The translations under genes were made by a program, and so were the position numbers. A stretch of 51,037 nt of DNA, taken from NCBI GenBank assembly GCA_017651625.1, contig JAGCCP010000003.1, forward strand, positions 1-51,037, read 5' to 3'. The notes under the pieces are model-generated. The model made no database searches and was not told where the DNA came from. It was given only the letters and a program-made list of their open reading frames with translations. Below, one piece after another: positions 18,401 to 27,400 of this stretch (position 1 is its first letter; each line of letters starts with the position of its first letter). This stretch comes from Candidatus Ruminimicrobiellum bubulum. Its GTDB lineage: Bacteria; Elusimicrobiota; Endomicrobiia; Endomicrobiales; Endomicrobiaceae.

Positions 18401-21400
18401 CATTTGGTTTATATGAGTTACAACGTCCTCAAATTGAGAATCGAAAGCAGTTACATTTGTAAATTTATTCAACACATACATATTCTCATCGAGAAGTTTC
18501 ATGTATGAATCAAATTTTCTTAAAACATCTTTTAGCCCTTGTTTTTCTATCTCGTTTCTCGACATAAAATAGGTTGGTTCAAGACTGTTTATTTTATGTC
18601 TCAAAATTTTTGAAGGAATAAGCCGCAATATTTTACTGAAAGAATATCTGTCACTATCAAAATAAACATTCGGAGATTGTTTAGAAAGATCAAAATTATA
18701 TTTTGTTGCAAAATCTTGTATCGTTATCTCCCCGGCACGCATTTTTTTGAAATAAGATACTTGTTCTTTCAAAGCCGTAAAGTTATCAACAATCTGTTTA
18801 GATTCAAATAATATACTTTCATATTCAGATAACAAATCTATATTCTCAAGTATTGATTCAAATTCTTGAGGACTTAATAAAAGAACTATCATTTTATCTT
18901 TATTAGCCCTGATATTGTTGTTTTGTATATCTGTAAGTAATTGTTGCATATCCAATATCAATTCATTTGAAAGTAATTGAGTAATATATTTAGCTTTCTC
19001 ATATTTCTCCTTATCAGACTCATCAATAGTATTCAATTCCTTAATTTTTTCTCTTATTTTTCCGTAAAGAACAAGATGAGAATCTCTGGTATTATTTGCA
19101 AAAATATTATGACTTATTGTCTTTAATAAATCACTGTTTATATCAACATACTTTATCAATGAGTCGAGAATACCTAATCCAACATTACTCTTATTGATAA
19201 TATTTTTTACCAACTTTATATGCTGTTCGTTTTTTAAATTCAATTTATCAAATATCATACCGACAGCAACGGGATTAAGATAATCTTCTTTTTCCACAAT
19301 ATTTGCAAACATTTTAAATTCTAAAGAATCTTGTAAATTCAAATTCGGCAATAAAGCTTCCAGACTTTGTTTCTTGTGTAAAACACTAAATCTTGAAAGT
19401 TCCATCAAAAATTTTTCTAAGTGTTTTTTATCATTTTCTTTAAAATCAAACTGAGATATAAGTTTAGAAAGTTCATTGTCCATTACATCCGAAAACAATT
19501 CTAAAAGACTTAACTGCTTAAAATCATTAACATCTATTTTTTCTATAATCTTGTTGTTAAGTCTTATATCTTGAAAACTTCTATTATAAGTTTTAGCCTT
19601 TAAGAAATCCGTTAAAATCTTTATATGGTTTTCATTATGGAAATCTAATTTTTCAACCAACATAAAAGCAGTTTCTATGTTAATACCGAAAGAATGTTCA
19701 TCCAACAAAAGATTTCTTATAAAAGATAATTGGTTAGGATTGTTAAAATCTGCTTTCTGAATCAATGTATTAATTATTGTTCTTCTGTTATCCGTAGCCA
19801 GTTTCATTTGTTCAGCGAAAATATTTATTAAATATAAACTTTGATTTATATCATTCAAATCTATTTTATTCACAAAATCCGTAGCTTCTTTGGCAGATAA
19901 AATATTTTCATCCAAAATTTCTGCCAATTTTTCTTGTTCTTGATCTTCTTTTAAATCTATATTATCTCTTTCCGATAAATATTGAGCAATTGTAGGAATA
20001 TCTTTATTTTCTCGAGAAGCTAATTTAGCCCAGAAAGCATTTTCTTCTCTCTCTTCTTCAAAAATTCGGTTAAATAATGAATAGAAATCGAAGGAGGTAT
20101 GCAATAACATTCCAACAACAAAAGACAAAACAAATCCGAATATATTGGAAGAAAACAGTATTGAATACACATATGGAACAGATAACAATATCGTAGGTAA
20201 AATTCTACTGTGAGTTTCTTCATCATAATTTATTTTTTGTTCAAAATCGAAATCTCTTTTTAATTCTTCCGATGGGAATACATTAAATAATGTCGCCTTT
20301 AAAATATCCAAGGTAGTCCATTTGAAACCGTCTTGTTGCGACATATTTTGTTTTATCCATAAAGTTACATTATGTGCTTTTACAAACTGTACTTGAAGAA
20401 TAGCAAACAATATTAAAAGTACCGGAGAAACAAACATAGACATAAACGGCAACAATGTCAAACTCATCGGGAGAGCTTTAAAAAATATTTCTTCCCATAT
20501 CGGTGCGGTTTTATTTAAAAATTTAAAAAACGGATTAAAATCTTTTAATGGCTCAAAAATCGACAATTCAAAAAAGCTTATATGATTTTTCCATTCTCTG
20601 TTCGGATACAAAAGACGATTAACTTTTTCTTTAAATGTTTCTTTACCTTTTGAAATATCTTCTATATCGGCTATCTCCGATATTTGTTCTGTTCCTTCTT
20701 CAATAAGTCTTTTAATAAAATCACTATATACAAACAATGTAGGATTTGAATAACCTACTGTTGCCATCGCACTAAAGATATCGTTGATGGTTATTTTGTC
20801 CGGATTTTTGTCTGCTATTGAAGAAATTAATCCATTCCATTCATTACTCATTACCGTAAGTTGACCGTTTTCTCTATAGTACGTAGAATAACCATATAAT
20901 GTCTCATGACCTGCAGATGCCCAAATTGTAGGAAATTGTCTATTTACAACTTTACCTTGTCTTTCCAATTTATCAAATTCTTTGTTTAAATGATCATATA
21001 CATTATTTGCAAAATACCAAGAATAACATGAACTTAAATTAATTGTTATTTTATTTAAATCCATTCCGTTGTTATATGCTTGAATTAATGCTTTCGCAAG
21101 TTCCGAACTCGATATATCAGAATCAAATCCTACGGATAAAGAATCTTCAAATCCATGTCCGTCGAAAGAAATAAATACGGTTTCTTCCGATTTCAATTCG
21201 GATATTTGTCTTAAAAATTCTTTTTTTGCTTCTATTGCAGGGACAATATCGGAATTGATAAGAGAAACTTTATCTGAGTCGGACATATTTAATATTTCCA
21301 ATAATTTCTTGAGTCCGGCTTCTTCAAAAGATTGGTCATAACTCGATACTGATGCAAGAGAAATAACTCTGGTATTTCTGTCAAATACGGTTCTGTCTTT

Positions 21401-24400
21401 TTGTTCTTCCAATGCGGATATATATATTTCGGTTGCTATCCTTACAATATAATCAAAAACAGTACTATTATAATTCATCTTATTTGTATCGATAATACCG
21501 CTAATAAACCTTGATATTGATAAAGCCATGTAATATTTTTGAATTGTTGTTGTTTTTTCATTAAAGAAATCTTGCAAATGTTTGTCTATAACAATATTAA
21601 AAGTATTGTTAAAAAATATTCTTAATCCCAACATATCGTTTTCGGTTTCGATTCTACCTATTTTTAACTTTAATATTTCTCTCATTAAACTTGTCATTTG
21701 AATTAAATCTTCTTTTGTCTTTATAAATTCAACAAAATTAACATTATAATTTTCTTTATCGGCTTTTAAGGTTCTCATCTCGACGCTGACAAAATCTTTG
21801 ATTAAAGGTTCTATTTCTTTTTCATCGTAATTATATTCTTTAAAAATTTTACTTATTGTTGATATATCACTTAATATTTTATTCTTTTGTTTTAATGATA
21901 AATTAGTATCGGTTAAAACTTTTTCATCTGCATACGAACCTCTCGGTAATACTTTACCTTGCTGAATAGAAGTTTGTCTCTTTAGAGTTGTTATCGGTCT
22001 TACTTGAACAATATAGATGATATCATCTTTTATTAAAAATTCTATGTCTACAGGCATTCCTTCGACTTGTTCAAGCCATTCCATTATTTTTGTTAATTGT
22101 TCAAGTTTTTCTTTTGTTAATGTCTTTGTATTTGTATAATCTCCGTCTATTTTTGCTCCGTTTTGTATATCTATGGTAAAAGTATATGGCGTTATTCTTC
22201 CGGAAACTATATCTTCACCTTGTCCGTTTATAACCTGTATTATTCTATTTCCATCATTATCTTCGCTCATCATAATTCCTGCTTTATCGGCATCTATCCA
22301 TTCTTCTATCAATACCGCAGGTTTTATAACACTTGAAGATTTCGACATATACTCTGCTGCTCTTCTGGAGAAGAAAGATAACAACGTATCTTTTACGGCT
22401 TTATTAATATTTTCATATTGTATCGAGCCATAACTTTCAGCTATACCGGCTGCAGAATATTCTTGAGAGTCTTCACCAACACCGGACGATCTTACTATCA
22501 CCTTCTTACTTCTAAATAATTCTAAATTCTCTTTTCCTATATATTCTGCTATTTCTTCTTCAGAAAGATTTTCTACTACAATTCTCAGTTCAGACATTAT
22601 ATCTTGAACATTTATAAACTTTTCTTCTTCGGTATAGAATTCATCTTCAACAGTTGCTTTCAATTCTTCGTACAATTCCACATATTTTTCACCAAGCAAT
22701 TTTTCTAAAATATCAAAACCTATAACTACTCCATCGGGGACCGCAACATTTTTTATTCCGGTTTCTTTCTTTAATTGTTCCAACAATAAAAATAATTTCG
22801 ATTGATTTGCGGATTTTGTTCCTACAATTGAAGAATCAAGAGACTGTTTTTCTCCGAATCTGTATACTGAATTTATACCGGTATGTTTAATAAAATCGGT
22901 TATTTGTAAAACTTTTTTTACAATTATTCTAGGTGTTATTACAGAAGGTTCTTTGTTGTAAGTTTCTGTTACATCCAACAAATCTTCAAGCCAAGAATTG
23001 TCTGCAGATTGATAGTATATATATTCTATAATTCTATCTATCATACTACTTTTTTTATATCTATTAATAAATTCTTTTACTTTATCTGCATCTTGTTTAT
23101 CTATATATTTTTGTAATTCAAATAAAATATTTCCCGTTCTTCCTTTTTTAAACAATTTACCTTCAAATAATGTTATTTTGCTATTTTGAGTGTCTATTAA
23201 TACTATATCGTTAGGTTCTAATTCTATTTCCCTTTCTTCCATCTCCAATGTTTCCAAATTTCCGTCACGAATGACCTTGCCTTTCGGTTGATAAAATTTT
23301 ATTTTCATCTTTCCATCGGTCATTTGAGAATTATTTACTATCATCGCCGTCTTTTTATACTCTCTCAACACTATACCTGCATGACTGGAATATGAACCGC
23401 CGGTAAACAAAGATAAATCATATTTAGATGCTTCGGTAACATTCTCAGGACTTGCATAATTATCAACATATATACCGAATGCATTTCTCTTTTTATACAT
23501 TCTTGCAAATATTGTATTTTTTTGTTTTTCAGGCAAAGAAATTATGGTTCCATATGCAATAGGAGAAATATTTCCTGTTATTTCTTCCGATAATTTAGTT
23601 CTATAATTTAAAATTTCCAAACTTGTTAATTCTTCGGGATAAACTACTTCATAGCCTTCGGTTATAAGAATTTGTTCCAATTGCTGTAAATTTAGATTTA
23701 TTCTTCCGGATTTATTATTCATTGTTTCCGGATAACCTACAAGCTCACCGGATGTATATCTTATAATCCCATTCTTATCGGTTAATGTTGTTATCGCTAA
23801 AAATTCTCCTTTTGTATTTTCATTTAATCTACCGTTATTTAACTTCATATAGCCTGTCTTTACCACATAATCCCCTATCTGTCCGACAGTTCTAAAATTC
23901 ATATCCTGTTCAGATAGCTGAGATATTATTGCTCCCTGATTTAACATTTCGATTTCAATCTTATTTCCCGACTCACTCTCAAGTATTTTTTTTACTTTTG
24001 CCGTCATATCCGCAATAGGATTGTATTCTTTGTTCCTTTCAAGTTTGCCTTTTTCGTTTATTCTTAAATATCCCGTAGCAAAAGCTTGTTCTATAGGCTT
24101 ATTTATGTATTCGTCTATCGTGTTTTGACCATATGTCTTTATAAATCCTAATCTAAAAGATCCCACTTTTAAAAATGTCCAAAAACCTTTTTCTTTTCTC
24201 GGTATTAAAGGTAAATCTAAAGATTTTAAAATTCTGTTAAGATTTTTTCTGCTGTTAAATGTAGTTCTAACAAAATTTCCCCTTATAAAACTCAGAGCAT
24301 AGTATCTTGAATATATATCCATTATAGCTTGTTTTGCTACATTAACATTTTGTTTAATTTGAAAATCACTATGTATAAGATTATTTAAAGAAGCCGCATT

Positions 24401-27400
24401 ATTGAAAAGAATTACCGCTTGTTTTGCCAAGTTATTAAAATCCGTATCTTTGGATAATCCCGTATCCTTATCGAGTCTGGCAACTATACCTACAGGTAAT
24501 CTTCTACTTTCAAAATCTTGAAGAGATTGTGTAACTCTGAAGCCCTTACTTTCTAAAATATCCGTCAACATTTTAATTCTGATTGTACTTCCGTCATCTA
24601 TCGCACCTTCATGAAAATCTACAAGTATAGATTTAGATTCTTCATTAAAATCTATAAGAATTCTAACTGAATGTGCACCTAATTTTGCTACCCATAAGAA
24701 TATGTTATCTTTTATGAAGATAGGTGTATCGGTATTTGTCGAAAAATCAGGATTTTCGGCTAAATCTGATAACAATGCGATTATTTGAGGATTTAGTTTT
24801 TCCGAAGATAAATTATAGGCCGACATCAAATTATTATTTTTAGAAATCAAAATATTATGTCCCGCCTGTGTGTAGTTGCCTATTGAACCCATTGTTTCTG
24901 TTAAAAATGAAAAGTTTGCCTGTTGATGTATTCTATTAACAAGTGTATTTATTGTAGTTATACCATCCGCAAATTTTCCTTCGGATTCATATTCTATAAG
25001 TTTTTTTTGGTCTTCAATAGTAGTTTGACCTGTTTTTACTTTGTCCAATATATCTTTAAGTGCTGCCCTAAAATAACCGACATTATGAATATTTATCTGT
25101 TCCAAACAATCTATCATAGTATATATGTGTTGTACCACATCATCGAATTGTGATGAAAAATTATTCACTTGCGCAAACTTACTTAAAATGTATAAGTTTT
25201 CATCTAAAAGTTTCATATATTCATCAAATTTTTTAATAATACCGTCAAGATTTTCCGTATCTACGGTATCTTTTGTCATGATATACGTCGGATTATGTTG
25301 TATAGGTTTTAATCCTCTTCCGGAAAGGAAGTTGAGTACACCGGTAAAAGAATATCTTCTGCTATCGAAAAACACATTAGGTGTTTGTTTTATCACCGTC
25401 AACCCTTTTTCTTTTCCAAATTCTTCCAATGTCACATTATCTTCGGAAGAATCAACAACTTTTTTCCTTCTCGAATAAATCATTCTGGGAGTTTTTGATT
25501 CCATTTTTTCACAAAACTCAACATCTCTCGACAATTTATCGAAATTTGCTTTTAACTCGGAATCAAACAAATCTTGTTTTAAAGCCAAATCTTGTGTAAA
25601 GTTATAAATATTTTCAAAAATCGGATCAGTTCCGTTTTCATTAACTCTCAGAACAACATGACCATTAACAATTTTCAAATATTTATTTTGGTGAGCAATC
25701 AACCTGTTATGTATTAAATCTATTAATTTGGTTAAAGCATATTTACCCTGATATGTATTTGCGGGAAGTTTTAAAATGTTAGTTTCAAAATATTTTTCCG
25801 CATTTCTGTATGAATCATATTTCGACACTATTACGTCTATAAGAATTTTAAATACAATATTATATCTTGCATCGTTAAGATCAATATTTTGCTCCACCAA
25901 ATAATTAAAAATAGTATCTGTATTGCTTGAATTTTGTTTAGATAGAATTTCCAATAATTTGATATGTTCGTTATTGTTAAGATCTAAATTTTGAATTATC
26001 AACATAATATTTGTATCACTTAACATATTTGTTTTGCTCGATAGAAAATCGGAGAGAATTTTTAATGTATCTTTATCATCAAAATTCATTTCCGATACAA
26101 GTTTAGAAAATAAGCTTTGGAAAGAAAGTAAATATCCGGCTTTTAATGCGGATTGTAAGATCAAATTCAAATGTTTTATATTTTTTAAATCAGACTTAGA
26201 TACAATTTGGTTCAATATATCATCGTTTATAAGTTGCAAGTCATATAATAAATTAAATTGATCTTCGTCACTAAAATCCACTTTTTCAACCACTGTGGAA
26301 CTAAGTTTAGCATTGTATTGATGTTGAGATAGTAAAGTTTTTATATCCTGTAAAACATTCTTATCTTTAAAATCCAAGTTATTTATCTGTTCATAATTTA
26401 TACTTTCGCCAAATATGCTCATCTTATTTTTCAAAATCATATTCAAAAATTTGTGTACAAACATACCAACGATAGTAGAAGCAATAATTACAACTGAAAT
26501 TTTAGGCATTAAAACGAAATATAAAAGATATGGAACAACCAACAATATCGTGGGCAAATATCTTTGTCTTGTTTGATTTATTGTTTCTGTTTCTTCTGCA
26601 AACTCTTTGAATTTTTCTTTTTGGCCTTCAGGAAAAATATTAAATAAAGTTGCTTTTAAAATATCAATTGTAGACCAATCGAGGTTATTTTGTTCTATCC
26701 ACGAACTTATATTATGAGCCCTTACAAATTGTATTTGGAAAACAAAAAATATTAGTGCACTTATAGCTGACATTCCGGGAACAAGAGATAAACATACAGG
26801 AAGTGTTCTAAATACCAGCTCTTCCCAAATATGAGGTATTTTGGATAATGTCTTGAAAAACATATTTCTGTCGGACAAAGGAGCAAATATCGAGAAATAT
26901 TCGATAATTTTTCTATTTGATCTTAGCCAACTTGCAGCTTGTTCATCGTAAGAAGTTTTTTTATCACTTGAAACTCTATAAAATTTACCTTTAAAATTAT
27001 CATCTACTTCAAAAGTTCTGTAAGGATTTTGGTTCATTAAAACATTGCTTTTGTGACGACCGCCTAATAATGCCAACTTCATTCTTATAATTCTCATCTG
27101 ACCGGATTCATCTATAGGATTATTTCTGTTATATATTCTAAGAGTTTTTATTTCATTCTCTTCATCCTTGTCCATGTAGACAAATATGGGTTTATCTAGT
27201 CCTGTATTACCATGCATGAAAGAATTTTCCAATATTTCCAGTAAGAAGAAATGAATATCATAATCCAAATAATCGGCATTTTCGGGAAGAGAAACAAAAT
27301 TATTCTTGTTCAAAGGTTTATCGGTATATATTTTGAAGAACATATCCCTTATAACATGGTATAATTTTTGTTGTTCCTCTCTATCAAGACTGGCAATATC

